Positions 26,151-34,680 of a stretch of DNA of 34,849 bases are shown piece by piece (within the stretch, counting starts at the first letter, position 1; each line of letters opens with the position of its first letter). The notes under the pieces are model-generated. The model ran no database searches. It was not told where the DNA came from and saw only the letters and a list, made by a program, of their open reading frames with translations. Both the position numbers and the translations under genes were made by a program. The stretch comes from a virus. The DNA is taken from the IMG/VR virus record IMGVR_UViG_3300026382_000037, positions 1 to 34,849 of that record; one strand, written 5' to 3'.

Positions 26151-29100
26151 TTAAATTTTATAACCCGTTAAAATTAGGTCACATAGACCGCCTACATCCG
26201 TTCCGCTTGCATCATAAACATTTATTGTGACGCTGTTATTGCTTTTTGTGTATTGAAAATTGATACCGCTCCCCCCTTGCAATGTTGCTTGCACATTTTT
26301 GATGATATCTATACTGTTTGATGTGTATGTTGTGCCGCCTGCTTGTACCGTGAAATCATTTAGTTTTTCTATGATGTCGTCTGCATCGACTACTATTTTT
26401 AGTGACGCAATGCTTGACTGCGCTTCTGTTTGTGGATAGTCTACTTTTATAGTCACATTTTCGCCGTAAACAACATCAAACCCATTTACATATGCTTGAT
26501 ACTCCACATCCTCATACATTAAATCTGTATCGTTTTTGTAGTACATAAGATTTTCAAAGTTATAAAGAGGTCGGTTATAGTCTTTTTTATAATAAAACTT
26601 TGCATCAAATGAGCCGGAGTATTGTAAAACTGCTTTTGCTGTCGCTCCAGCCGTAAAGTGGTCGATATATATCATCTCTTCATATGTGCCGTCATAAAAA
26701 ATAGCGCTGTCTTGCTTGTCATAAAATTGCTCAGTGTCTGCTAAATCATACATTAATGCATTTAGCCCGTTTGCAATTAGCACCCCGTTTTCATCAACAA
26801 TACAATTTGTCTTTTCTCCGATAAAGTTTGAAAAGTCATATGTTTCTATGAGATTGTTGATTTTTACATCGGCTACATTCATAACTATTGTTTCTGGGGA
26901 TAAACTCTCGTTAAGTGATGTATCCATAGCTTTGATCATAAAAGTATAAGTGCCTTGAATATTTGGAAACGCCCCCTCGTAGGAGTTTACAGATAGGTAT
27001 CCGTCAAATAAATCTACCCCGTTGTTCCAATCTGTAGAAGTGCCGTAGTTGTACTTTATTTTATAGCCTTTAAGATCCACTTCCGTGTTTTTGCTCCAAG
27101 TTAGCTTTTTCCCACTTTTATTTTCTTCAAATAAAAAGTTATTTACATTTGCAGGGATGTCGGACTTCCCTATAAATTTATGAGTTATCTCGCAATTGCC
27201 GACTTTAAAAACATATGTTTTGTCTTGAATGAGTTCATTTTTAAATTCATAAGTATTAGCGTATGACATGCCTACATAGTTTCCATCAACATAAACAGGG
27301 TTTTCCGACTTAGAGCTCGTCCAGCTAAGTGTGAGTATTTCATCAACTGTTCCCGTTGCATTTTTAATGAGTACTTCATCAGCTTGTAAGTTTGCAACGT
27401 TATCAACGTATATCACTTCTTCAACACGTATAACGGCGCTGTCATTATAAACATCCGCGTTGTACTCAATTGCTTGTATTTTGCGTGTCAAATCTGTGTC
27501 TCTTGTTACGCTTGCAACTCTGTAGAGATTTGTTGCTTCTGTTGTCTGCAAGCCAAATGCAAAGACATCAAACTGTTGTGGGATAATTGCCATTTCACTT
27601 ACGGTCAGTGTGTCAGTTAATGTGTCTTCTGCAACTGCTGGAACGTCAATTGTTATGATTTCATCAGTCGCTAGACGTATTTGTATTTCATAGAGTTCGT
27701 TCGCGGTTAAAAATACTTCTTGATCAAGTGTAATAGTTGTGTTAGTAGCAGATACTATTCTTCCATCTGCCATTGTATTTGTCATATACTTTTTGCCGAC
27801 TTTTATGACATCCCCAACCGTGCAGGCTATCGCATCGATGCTTGCCACAAATGATACTGTTTCAGTTATGTATCTGTTGTTGTTAAGTAGGAATTGTGCA
27901 TAATTCGCAGCGTGTTGTTGCTTTGTGCATCCATAAAGATTAACGGCTGACTTCTTTTCAATCGTAGTGATGTCATAGTCATGTGACTGTACTTGAACTG
28001 TTTTAGACTTGTATCCGTCTGTTTCATCGTAGTATGTAACTTCAACTACATTTGAGCGCTCATTGTATGGTACATAGTCAAGTGAAAAGCTACTGTCAAC
28101 TATGTTTCCGCTTGTAAAAAGAAAGGACTGAGTAGGAATTTCTACCGCTTTATCTATAATCGGCGTGAATGTACTGCCAAATTGCACGACCGTTGCACGT
28201 CCCAATATCGAAACCATGTTCAAAGCTGCTTGAAGCTCATGTTGTGCGTCTAAGTAGAGATTGCATGTATAGCCTTTGAAATTACAATACTCCGCCCATT
28301 CTTGAAACTTATCCAAGTTTATATCATTGTCTGATATTCCCTCTCGTTTAAGCAAATCATAGCACGCCCAAGCAGGATTGTTTTTCTGTTTTACAGTGCC
28401 AATATTTATACACTTACATGTAACAGTAGGCATCCCACCGTTAAGCTGGTCTGTTGCCATAGCATTTACACTTAACAGGGCTACATTCGGATATGTGAAG
28501 TCGTCATACACTATCTCATTTACATAATCAAGCGTAAAATCATTCGCAACTCTTGTGTTAGTGCTGTAATCACTCGTCCTGATAACTCTAATTTCATATT
28601 GATTCGGCAATTTGTTTGATAACTTATATGCCAATCTTTTTGTTGTTTTAAAAGTATCTGTTATTGATTCGCTATGTCCTAGATACCATGTCGTTTCTCC
28701 GGTGGGGCGATATTGAATATCAAACTGCACTGTCCTGCTTGTGTAGTTTCCATTATCGTTGACATAGTAAAGCCCTTTTGGAAAAGCAACAACTACTTCT
28801 AACTCTTGAACGCTATTTCCTGCTGTTGTATATGTAGTTACTGCGTTTAACTCGTTTAGCCCTCTTTGTAGCGATGTAGTTAATACGCTATCTCTGAAAT
28901 TTCCTATGGCTGCTTGATTGTTTGCCCCTTTTGTGATTGAAAAAGAAACTTCATTATAGTTTGCAATAGGCTGCCCGTTAATTTCTACATCCGTAATATC
29001 GTCAACTACTCCATCGTTTACCGCCATTAAGATATTAATGTGCTGTTTGTCACCGGCAAGGGAGATATAACTTCCAATGATTGGCGGTGTTACTCTTGCC

Positions 29101-29639
29101 TCCCCAAGCATTATAGGAAGTGCGCTGCCTGCTGCCTGTGCATTACTTCCGCCGCTAAAAGAGTACGTCGGGGACACGTTTTCCAATGAACTGCTGTTTA
29201 GCCCTGCTGGCTGTGGCGTTGGCATTAGCGTGTTTATTAAAAGTCCGCCGCCGATTATAACAGCCGCTTGTATTCCGCCGTAAATTAAAGCCCCGGACAT
29301 TCCGCCGTATACTCCAGCACCAACCATCCCCGCAGTTGCACCCATTAGCGCACCGGCTGCATATGGAGCAGCTATCACTAGCGCAACCATCGCAACTGTC
29401 TTAAGTGGATTACTGCCTCCGCCTCCTCCGCCTTTCGGAATAGCAACAAAAGCCAAGTGATCTTTTTCTTTTAAAATGTACGTGTAGTCTTCTATGATTG
29501 CGCCATTCACGGATGCTACAAACTCAATGCCCTCTTTTTCGCTGTTTAGATAATAAAAAACGGCTACCCCGTGGCTTATTTCGCTTACTTCTTTGTCGTT
29601 AATATCAAAAGGATTGTTTAGCTTTGTTAAAAGTGCCAT
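26151..29639 (-). CDS. Tail tip host-specificity protein J with N-terminal gpI-like domain
   Basis: This 1162-residue protein is the lambda J counterpart. Residues 1-68 look like a small beta-grasp domain ending DHLAFVAIPKGGGGGG, the style of the separate tail assembly protein I in lambda. A Gly/Ala-rich hydrophobic stretch follows at about 78-138. The central region holds the tip/baseplate hub domains, a fibronectin-III-like module lies near 830-925 (DLKGYKIKYNYGTSTDWNNG...TYTFMIKAMDTSLNESLSPE), and the C-terminal part is beta-rich. It binds the host surface and triggers DNA ejection. It directly follows the NlpC/P60 gene with overlap. Confidence 0.88.
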   Translation of the reverse strand: MALLTKLNNPFDINDKEVSEISHGVAVFYYLNSEKEGIEFVASVNGAIIEDYTYILKEKDHLAFVAIPKGGGGGGSNPLKTVAMVALVIAAPYAAGALMGATAGMVGAGVYGGMSGALIYGGIQAAVIIGGGLLINTLMPTPQPAGLNSSSLENVSPTYSFSGGSNAQAAGSALPIMLGEARVTPPIIGSYISLAGDKQHINILMAVNDGVVDDITDVEINGQPIANYNEVSFSITKGANNQAAIGNFRDSVLTTSLQRGLNELNAVTTYTTAGNSVQELEVVVAFPKGLYYVNDNGNYTSRTVQFDIQYRPTGETTWYLGHSESITDTFKTTKRLAYKLSNKLPNQYEIRVIRTSDYSTNTRVANDFTLDYVNEIVYDDFTYPNVALLSVNAMATDQLNGGMPTVTCKCINIGTVKQKNNPAWACYDLLKREGISDNDINLDKFQEWAEYCNFKGYTCNLYLDAQHELQAALNMVSILGRATVVQFGSTFTPIIDKAVEIPTQSFLFTSGNIVDSSFSLDYVPYNERSNVVEVTYYDETDGYKSKTVQVQSHDYDITTIEKKSAVNLYGCTKQQHAANYAQFLLNNNRYITETVSFVASIDAIACTVGDVIKVGKKYMTNTMADGRIVSATNTTITLDQEVFLTANELYEIQIRLATDEIITIDVPAVAEDTLTDTLTVSEMAIIPQQFDVFAFGLQTTEATNLYRVASVTRDTDLTRKIQAIEYNADVYNDSAVIRVEEVIYVDNVANLQADEVLIKNATGTVDEILTLSWTSSKSENPVYVDGNYVGMSYANTYEFKNELIQDKTYVFKVGNCEITHKFIGKSDIPANVNNFLFEENKSGKKLTWSKNTEVDLKGYKIKYNYGTSTDWNNGVDLFDGYLSVNSYEGAFPNIQGTYTFMIKAMDTSLNESLSPETIVMNVADVKINNLIETYDFSNFIGEKTNCIVDENGVLIANGLNALMYDLADTEQFYDKQDSAIFYDGTYEEMIYIDHFTAGATAKAVLQYSGSFDAKFYYKKDYNRPLYNFENLMYYKNDTDLMYEDVEYQAYVNGFDVVYGENVTIKVDYPQTEAQSSIASLKIVVDADDIIEKLNDFTVQAGGTTYTSNSIDIIKNVQATLQGGSGINFQYTKSNNSVTINVYDASGTDVGGLCDLILTGYKI

Positions 29640-30013
29640 TTATAAAACCCTTTTATCTGATTTTTTACTGTTGGATGTTCTATATCAATTATATGTGAAT
29701 GTGCATTTTCATAACTGTGCAGCATTGTTTTATCATTTAGCATTACGCCGAAATGTGTAACAATCTTCGGGTGTTCTGCATTTAAACACATTGCCACGAC
29801 TGCGTTTTTCTGCGGTGTTGTCTCTCTCCAATTTTTGCTTATTTGCTCTAAATATACGGCTAAAGTTCTGCGCGGTGTTTCTGCTCCCGTGTTAACTTCT
29901 GGGATGTCAATGTTTAGTTCGTTCTTATAATAAAGTTTCACAAGCCCGTAGCAGTCGCACCCTGCAAACGTTCGCCCTTTATCCAAATATGGGATGCCTA
30001 TGTATTTTGTCAT
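29627..30013 (-). CDS. Tail NlpC/P60 peptidase (gpK-like)
   Basis: This 128-residue protein has the NlpC/P60 catalytic Cys in GCDCYGLVKLYY (Cys21), His87 in THFGVML and a further polar residue around His99. In siphophages this peptidase, at position K, sits in the tail tip and degrades peptidoglycan during entry. Lambda K also carries a JAB domain, which is missing here. It overlaps both the L-like and J-like genes. Confidence 0.88.
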   Translation of the reverse strand: MTKYIGIPYLDKGRTFAGCDCYGLVKLYYKNELNIDIPEVNTGAETPRRTLAVYLEQISKNWRETTPQKNAVVAMCLNAEHPKIVTHFGVMLNDKTMLHSYENAHSHIIDIEHPTVKNQIKGFYKWHF

Positions 30014-30639
30014 ACTGTCACGCCTTTGTTCCCTATAGTTGGAAAACCGCCATAGCGATCAGAATTATCAAGCTCTCTGCATCTTGCAAGCGTTTTGTCA
30101 CATGTTGTTTCTTCTCCCGAATAAAGACACTTTGTACCTTTAAATTTAAATCTACATAGATTCGGGAACATTCTATTGAGCGGTGTTCTGGCTCTGTACA
30201 AATCTCTAGCGGACACTGTAAAAGTAACTTCAAGCTGATTGACTGATTGCGTGGAAAGTGTTAAATTCTGCACAAGCACCGGTGTTGTATTTTCTAAGTC
30301 TTTGCTGTTGACGATGTATAAACTTAGCGTGAGCGGCGCAAATCCATTTGTTTTAAGATAGACATCATATTCTCTTATATACTGTCCGATAACATTATTT
30401 ACATTTGCCACTTTTATTTGAAATTGTGCTGTTTCGGCGTTTGCGCTTTCGCTGACTTCTTGAATTTCAAAAGGAAAACGTTGCCACAGAATACTGTTCC
30501 ATGTGATGTCTTCGGTATTGTTTACAATTCTAACTGTCTCTGCAACGCCGGGGATGTTTATTTCAAGCATGGCAAGAAATACGCTGTCAGATGTGAGTTT
30601 GTTCTTTTCAGTTTTTACTACAGGGCTTAAACTTAACAT
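30010..30639 (-). CDS. Minor tail protein L-like
   Basis: This 209-residue protein matches phage minor tail protein L. An N-terminal beta domain is followed by a C-terminal Cys motif C162-x8-C171-x8-C180-x6-C187 (NLCRFKFKGTKCLYSGEETTCDKTLARC). In lambda the equivalent cysteines hold an iron-sulfur cluster near the tail tip. All four are present. Located between M-like and K-like genes as in lambda. Confidence 0.87.
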   Translation of the reverse strand: MLSLSPVVKTEKNKLTSDSVFLAMLEINIPGVAETVRIVNNTEDITWNSILWQRFPFEIQEVSESANAETAQFQIKVANVNNVIGQYIREYDVYLKTNGFAPLTLSLYIVNSKDLENTTPVLVQNLTLSTQSVNQLEVTFTVSARDLYRARTPLNRMFPNLCRFKFKGTKCLYSGEETTCDKTLARCRELDNSDRYGGFPTIGNKGVTV

Positions 30640-30640
30640 C

Positions 30641-30970
30641 TTACACTTCCTTCAATGTTAATGAAGTTGAGAAATAGCGAGGCATATCTTGATTGAAAGA
30701 GATGCTGTCACTTGTAAATCTTACTTGATGCGTTGTTGCAAATACTGCGTCATAAAAGTCAAACATAAAGCCTTGGTTAGCATCAAAAAAGTCTTCTAGC
30801 ACTTGCGCTTCTGCCTGTGTTAAAACACTAAAAGTCAGTGAAAATTCTTTAATGTTTCGTGTATTTTTAAGGCGCTGCTGCTCATACCCGCCGCCGTAAG
30901 ATTGCTTAATAAGTGGCTTGTTCGTTTTTCTGCTTATTTTCGTAATAGGGAGAGTTGGAAAAGTTGCCAT
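30641..30970 (-). CDS. Minor tail protein M-like
   Basis: This 109-residue protein has TFPTLPITKISRKTNKPLIKQSYGGGYEQQR, a FSLTFSVLTQAEAQVLEDFFDANQG centre and a beta-rich end. This is the pattern of lambda M/distal-tail-type proteins that build the tip platform. It ends one base before L and starts directly after the tape measure gene with an overlap of one base. Confidence 0.85.
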   Translation of the reverse strand: MATFPTLPITKISRKTNKPLIKQSYGGGYEQQRLKNTRNIKEFSLTFSVLTQAEAQVLEDFFDANQGFMFDFYDAVFATTHQVRFTSDSISFNQDMPRYFSTSLTLKEV

Positions 30971-33045
30971 TATCTGATTCCTTTTAGTACGTCTCGCATA
31001 CCTTTAACATTTCGATTCACGCCGTCAATAACCATTGTAATAACTTTCTCTTGTTCACCCCGTTCATTCGTTCGTGTCATTTCGCTTATTGCGCTTGCGT
31101 CTATCTCTTGACCTGAATTGTTTTCTATGTTTATTACTACATTAGATGGGGAACTCTTTACGCCTAAATCGCCGCCGACTCTTGTGAGCGGCATAATCGC
31201 TTCCGCTCCCGCTTCTCCGAATACTCCAAGATTTGGCACACCGCCATTCGCGAACATGAAAGGCGTTGGTGTGTCTATTACTTTGTTTGAATACTGAGAA
31301 AGTGACGCGCTTTCGTAGGCCCCTCCGTGTGCGTTTGCAAAAAGACTGCCAAAGCCTCCTGCAAAAGCACTTGAAAATGCAGCGGTCAGTGGCTTAGTAA
31401 TGCTCTGCTGTATAGACATTCGCACCATGTCAGATATGATGGAGTTTGCAAGTGAATTAAAGTCCATTTTTCCAGTCATCACAAAATTAGTCAACGAGTT
31501 TTCCATCCCCTTAAAAGCGTTAGTGAAAACATAGTTAATCTCTTTAGATGTCTTTTTGCTTGCATCTTCTAACTTTTTAAGATAGTTGTTTTTATAGCTG
31601 TTGACATATTTGTCATAATCAGCACCTTTTAACCCCATCAAATCAGCGTTTGTCGTAGCAGTTGAGCGGTCATCAGAAATAAGCCAAGCAGTTTTGTAAT
31701 CTTTTAACTTGTTGTAGTAATCTTCCCATACTTGTTGGGATGCTGCAATTTTCGGCTTTTCATCAATAAACGGATCAAATTTATTAAAATCTTTTAGAGC
31801 TTTAATCCACTCTTGAGAATCTTTTATTTGTTGTTTTCTTGCTTTTTCCTGTGCATCAATGTATTTCTTGTTGATTGCTTCTGACATCTTATTGATGCCA
31901 TTAAATGAACTTCCGTCAAGACCGTTTAAAGTTTCTTGCCATGTTTTATTTTCTTTTGTTAGTCCGTCACCTTTATTTGTTTTATTTATTTTAGAAACAA
32001 CACTATCATACTCTTTTGTTAAATCAGTCAATTTATTTTGATATTCAAGTAAATCAGCATTAAGCTTTTTCTCACTTCCTGTCCACATGCTGAAACTTGT
32101 TTTTCTGCTTTGTTCTATTCTATCAAAAGTGTTTAGATAAAGTCTTTTCGTTTCTTCTAATTCTGATTTGATTTCAAATTGTCTTCTTTTTACATTCGCC
32201 TCTTCAATAGCTTTAAGTTTGTTTGCCATTTCGTCTATACTTGACGTTGTGCTTTTAATGCCTTCTTTGATACTGTCGAACATATCCGCCGTTAATATTC
32301 CGGCTAACTGTTCCCATGAGTTTTGAAGATTTGATACAGCCGTGGTCATGTTATCAACGGCTCTAAAGTCTTTTAGCTTACTATTTAGAAGTCCTACTAC
32401 ATCGCTACTTTCTTTTAGTTCTTTATTCGTTAACCCTAATCCACTTAAAAATCTTCCTAAGTCACTATTTGCTAAAACAGTACCAGTTGCAAGACCGTCA
32501 ACACCTGCGAGGAGCGAATTAAATTCTATACCCGCAGCACCTGCCGCAATACTTACTTTTTTAGTAAGATTTATCATCTGTTCGTTAGATGCACCTGCTT
32601 TTTTCATAGATACATACATAGCTTTATAAATCTGGTTTGTTTGGTTGAGTGTATGCGGTGTTTCTGCGTTGATTTTTGCAAGTTCGTTAGCGGTTTTAAT
32701 CGCCTCTTTTTGTGACAAGTTGTATTTCTCAGCAATAGATAAATGTTTACCCATAGCTGAAACATTGCTACTTGTTGCGACTGTTAAAGCGGTAAGCCCC
32801 GCGATAGAATCTTCCATATTTTTGTTGAAAGCAAAGCCTGTTTTGATTACTGCTTCAAAAGCTTTTTCTACTGCATAAATTCCGCCAACTGCTCCAGCTA
32901 ATCCAAGAAGTGACGATTTCATAGAACTTACTGATGAATTTGATTTATTTACTTTTTTATTAAGTTCATCAAATTCGCCATTAACTACTTTAAGGCTTCC
33001 TGTGTCTTTGTCAATACTAATTTTTATTCGTAAATCTTTTTCCAA
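30970..33045 (-). CDS. Tail tape measure protein
   Basis: This 691-residue protein has an N-terminal charged helix region, a middle with alternating Ala/Gly-rich and coiled segments (LSIAEKYNLSQKEAIKTANELAKINAETPHTLNQTNQIYKAM, a conserved tape-measure stretch), and a C-terminal lambda-tail-type domain (FVMTGKMDFNSLANSIISDMVRMSIQQSITKPL...FANGGVPNLGVFGEAGAEAIMPLTR). It sets tail length and is ejected with DNA. By the usual ~1.5 angstrom per residue the tail would be about 100 nm (estimate). It follows the G/GT genes. Confidence 0.92.
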   Translation of the reverse strand: MEKDLRIKISIDKDTGSLKVVNGEFDELNKKVNKSNSSVSSMKSSLLGLAGAVGGIYAVEKAFEAVIKTGFAFNKNMEDSIAGLTALTVATSSNVSAMGKHLSIAEKYNLSQKEAIKTANELAKINAETPHTLNQTNQIYKAMYVSMKKAGASNEQMINLTKKVSIAAGAAGIEFNSLLAGVDGLATGTVLANSDLGRFLSGLGLTNKELKESSDVVGLLNSKLKDFRAVDNMTTAVSNLQNSWEQLAGILTADMFDSIKEGIKSTTSSIDEMANKLKAIEEANVKRRQFEIKSELEETKRLYLNTFDRIEQSRKTSFSMWTGSEKKLNADLLEYQNKLTDLTKEYDSVVSKINKTNKGDGLTKENKTWQETLNGLDGSSFNGINKMSEAINKKYIDAQEKARKQQIKDSQEWIKALKDFNKFDPFIDEKPKIAASQQVWEDYYNKLKDYKTAWLISDDRSTATTNADLMGLKGADYDKYVNSYKNNYLKKLEDASKKTSKEINYVFTNAFKGMENSLTNFVMTGKMDFNSLANSIISDMVRMSIQQSITKPLTAAFSSAFAGGFGSLFANAHGGAYESASLSQYSNKVIDTPTPFMFANGGVPNLGVFGEAGAEAIMPLTRVGGDLGVKSSPSNVVINIENNSGQEIDASAISEMTRTNERGEQEKVITMVIDGVNRNVKGMRDVLKGIR

Positions 33046-33062
33046 AGTAAAGCCCTTTTAGT

Positions 33063-33676
33063 TTATTTTTTATTTTGCAGTTCCTCTGCAAATATTCTTC
33101 CCATTTGAAGCACAACAGGTGTAAAATCTTTTACACTAAAATTATTCCATTTCAAGAAGTCTTTTGTCGCTTCGTAGTGCTTACCAGAAACAGAACCCAT
33201 GCCGCCATATTCAAACGGTATCTGTAAAAATATTCTTGTCAGCACAAACATGTCAATATCGTCATCAAAAAAAACTATCTTTGATAACGGGTTATTGTTT
33301 ATCTCTTCCCTTTCTTCGTCTTCAAGGGAGAGTTCGCCACTTCCCCTTGCATTTTGCCTTACCCATTCATAAAGACTTTCTAGCCTCTTTTGTGTAGCTT
33401 TCCCAGCTCTTCATCAAGCTGTCCTTTAAAGTCATAGATATTGCCGTTTTCGTTTTGATACTCGATGAGTTTTTCTACTGCCCCGTCTGCTTTTGAACTG
33501 AGACACTCTAATAGTGATTCTTTCGCATAAGCTAAGGTCTCTTTTACGCCGTCAATATCTATACCTTTGTCAATTTGTTTTGTTGTCGTCTCAAGATACT
33601 CATACTCAAACTTTGCACCATCTGGGAACTCAACTTCAAAGTTGATTTTTTTTCTGTTTAATTTAATTTTTTTCAT
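33063..33676 (-). CDS. Tail assembly chaperone GT fusion by -1 frameshift
   Basis: The slippery heptamer GGGAAAG lies at 33404-33398 on the minus strand, in phase with the G frame (CTG GGA AAG). A -1 slip moves ribosomes into a frame open to the stop at 33065-33063, giving about 204 residues: 93 from G and 111 from T. The T part includes ATQKRLESLYEWVRQN..., IVFFDDDIDMFVLTRIFLQIPFEYGG and VLQMGRIFAEELQNKK. The heptamer is the same as in lambda G/GT. These chaperones load tape measure protein before tube assembly. The last 62 residues alone (from 33251) are not a separate gene. Confidence 0.8.
33380..33676 (-). CDS. Tail assembly chaperone G
   Basis: This 98-residue protein between tail tube and tape measure is the unshifted product of the chaperone pair. 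It begins MKKIKLNRKKINFEVEFPDGAKFEYEYLE and has a helical second half (VKETLAYAKESLLECLSSKADGAVEKLIEYQNE). It ends at TAG 33382-33380, 16 bases after the slippery site. Confidence 0.85.
   Translation of the reverse strand: MKKIKLNRKKINFEVEFPDGAKFEYEYLETTTKQIDKGIDIDGVKETLAYAKESLLECLSSKADGAVEKLIEYQNENGNIYDFKGQLDEELGKLHKRG
33398..33404 (-). promoter_or_regulatory. Programmed -1 frameshift slippery site GGGAAAG
   Basis: Read on the minus strand, X-XXY-YYZ is G-GGA-AAG in the correct phase. Both tRNAs can re-pair after slipping back one base. The downstream T frame is open for 111 codons. Confidence 0.85.
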
Positions 33677-33713
33677 AGTTTTTCCTTGTAATTTTTTAAG
33701 GCAGTTTTTTAGT

Positions 33714-33738
33714 GAGGGGAAACTACAAAAAACCCCTC
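33714..33738. terminator. Hairpin between tail tube and chaperone genes
   Basis: GAGGGG (33714-33719) and CCCCTC (33733-33738) form a 6-bp stem just after the tail tube stop. In the minus-strand transcript no U run follows, so a partial attenuator or mRNA-stabilising hairpin is more likely than a full terminator; the plus strand has CTTTT after it. Confidence 0.4.
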
Positions 33739-33747
33739 TTTTATCTA

Positions 33748-34680
33748 TTAACTGTAAAGCAACTCAAAATGGTGTCCACTTGTGCCATCTTTTAAGCATC
33801 TAAACTCCCTTGTAATACCAAGCTTTCCACTGTCGTCACTCTCTGAGTTTGTAAGTGGTTTAGCACTGCCAATAGTAAGCGTTACGGTTTTCCCTGCACC
33901 ATTTCCGAGCGTGATAATAACGCTTTTAATGCTCTGCGTTGCCAAGTCATCCCACGCTGTAGATGCTGAGTCTTCATACGCCGTCAAAGAAATTTTAGGA
34001 TCAAAATCAACTCTTTCATATTTAGCTAAGTTAATCGCGTAAATATCTTGAATATCATTGTTTAGCGAGAAATCAAATGATTTTAGATTTAATACTGCAC
34101 TGCCCACTGTAATTGCTGATACTTTATTAACAATCATTAGCGATTCGCTATCAAGCGTTACGGTAGGGTTTGTTTCATTAACAAACAAAACATCCGTATA
34201 TCCACTTGATGTAAACTCGGCGATTACAACCTCTCCGACAGTTCCACTTAGTTTAAAATCACTTACTATCCCATCAATAACACGCTTTCGACCATCGACA
34301 TAAACAAGTGCCTCTGCTGGCTGCAGATTGCCTTGATTCGGATAATATTTCACACCTGTGTCATTTGTTCCATCATTTTGTACTTCTTGTGCAAGTCCAC
34401 TTGATAACAATAAATCTTTAATTGCGGGAGGTGTTCCAAGTGCATCACCTGCTTTGTTATTCCCTCTTAGTTTTGCTTTGATTGCAAGTTGAGCGGTAGT
34501 GTGCTCTTCATCGACGAAGCTTTGTGTATTCCCCATCTCTCCGTCAAGTTCTTTAAAGTCTTGTTGCTTGATATCAGGACTCACTAGAACAATGTCGTTA
34601 ATGTTTACAACATCATCTGCTGTAGGCGTTCCGCCATATTTAAACAGAACTACATTTTGTTTTGTGTCTAAAAGAGCCAT
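33748..34680 (-). CDS. Major tail tube protein
   Basis: This 310-residue, beta-rich protein (MALLDTKQNVVLFKYGGTPTADDVVNINDIVLVSPDIKQQDFKELDGEMGNTQSFVDEEHTTAQLAIKAKLRGNNKAGD...) has the pattern of siphophage tail tube subunits, whose long loop and 'lkg.g.ag..p......l' region stack hexameric rings. A C-terminal segment (GKLGITREFRCLKDGTSGHHFELLYS) completes it. AGGAAG lies six bases before the ATG and overlaps the end of the EEVQ-repeat gene region. Located directly before the chaperone pair. Confidence 0.85.
   Translation of the reverse strand: MALLDTKQNVVLFKYGGTPTADDVVNINDIVLVSPDIKQQDFKELDGEMGNTQSFVDEEHTTAQLAIKAKLRGNNKAGDALGTPPAIKDLLLSSGLAQEVQNDGTNDTGVKYYPNQGNLQPAEALVYVDGRKRVIDGIVSDFKLSGTVGEVVIAEFTSSGYTDVLFVNETNPTVTLDSESLMIVNKVSAITVGSAVLNLKSFDFSLNNDIQDIYAINLAKYERVDFDPKISLTAYEDSASTAWDDLATQSIKSVIITLGNGAGKTVTLTIGSAKPLTNSESDDSGKLGITREFRCLKDGTSGHHFELLYS

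Noticed and set aside
33063-33251. Separate 62-codon gene after the chaperone
   Set aside because: It is the end of the T frame reached by the -1 shift at GGGAAAG; the frame is open far upstream of this ATG.
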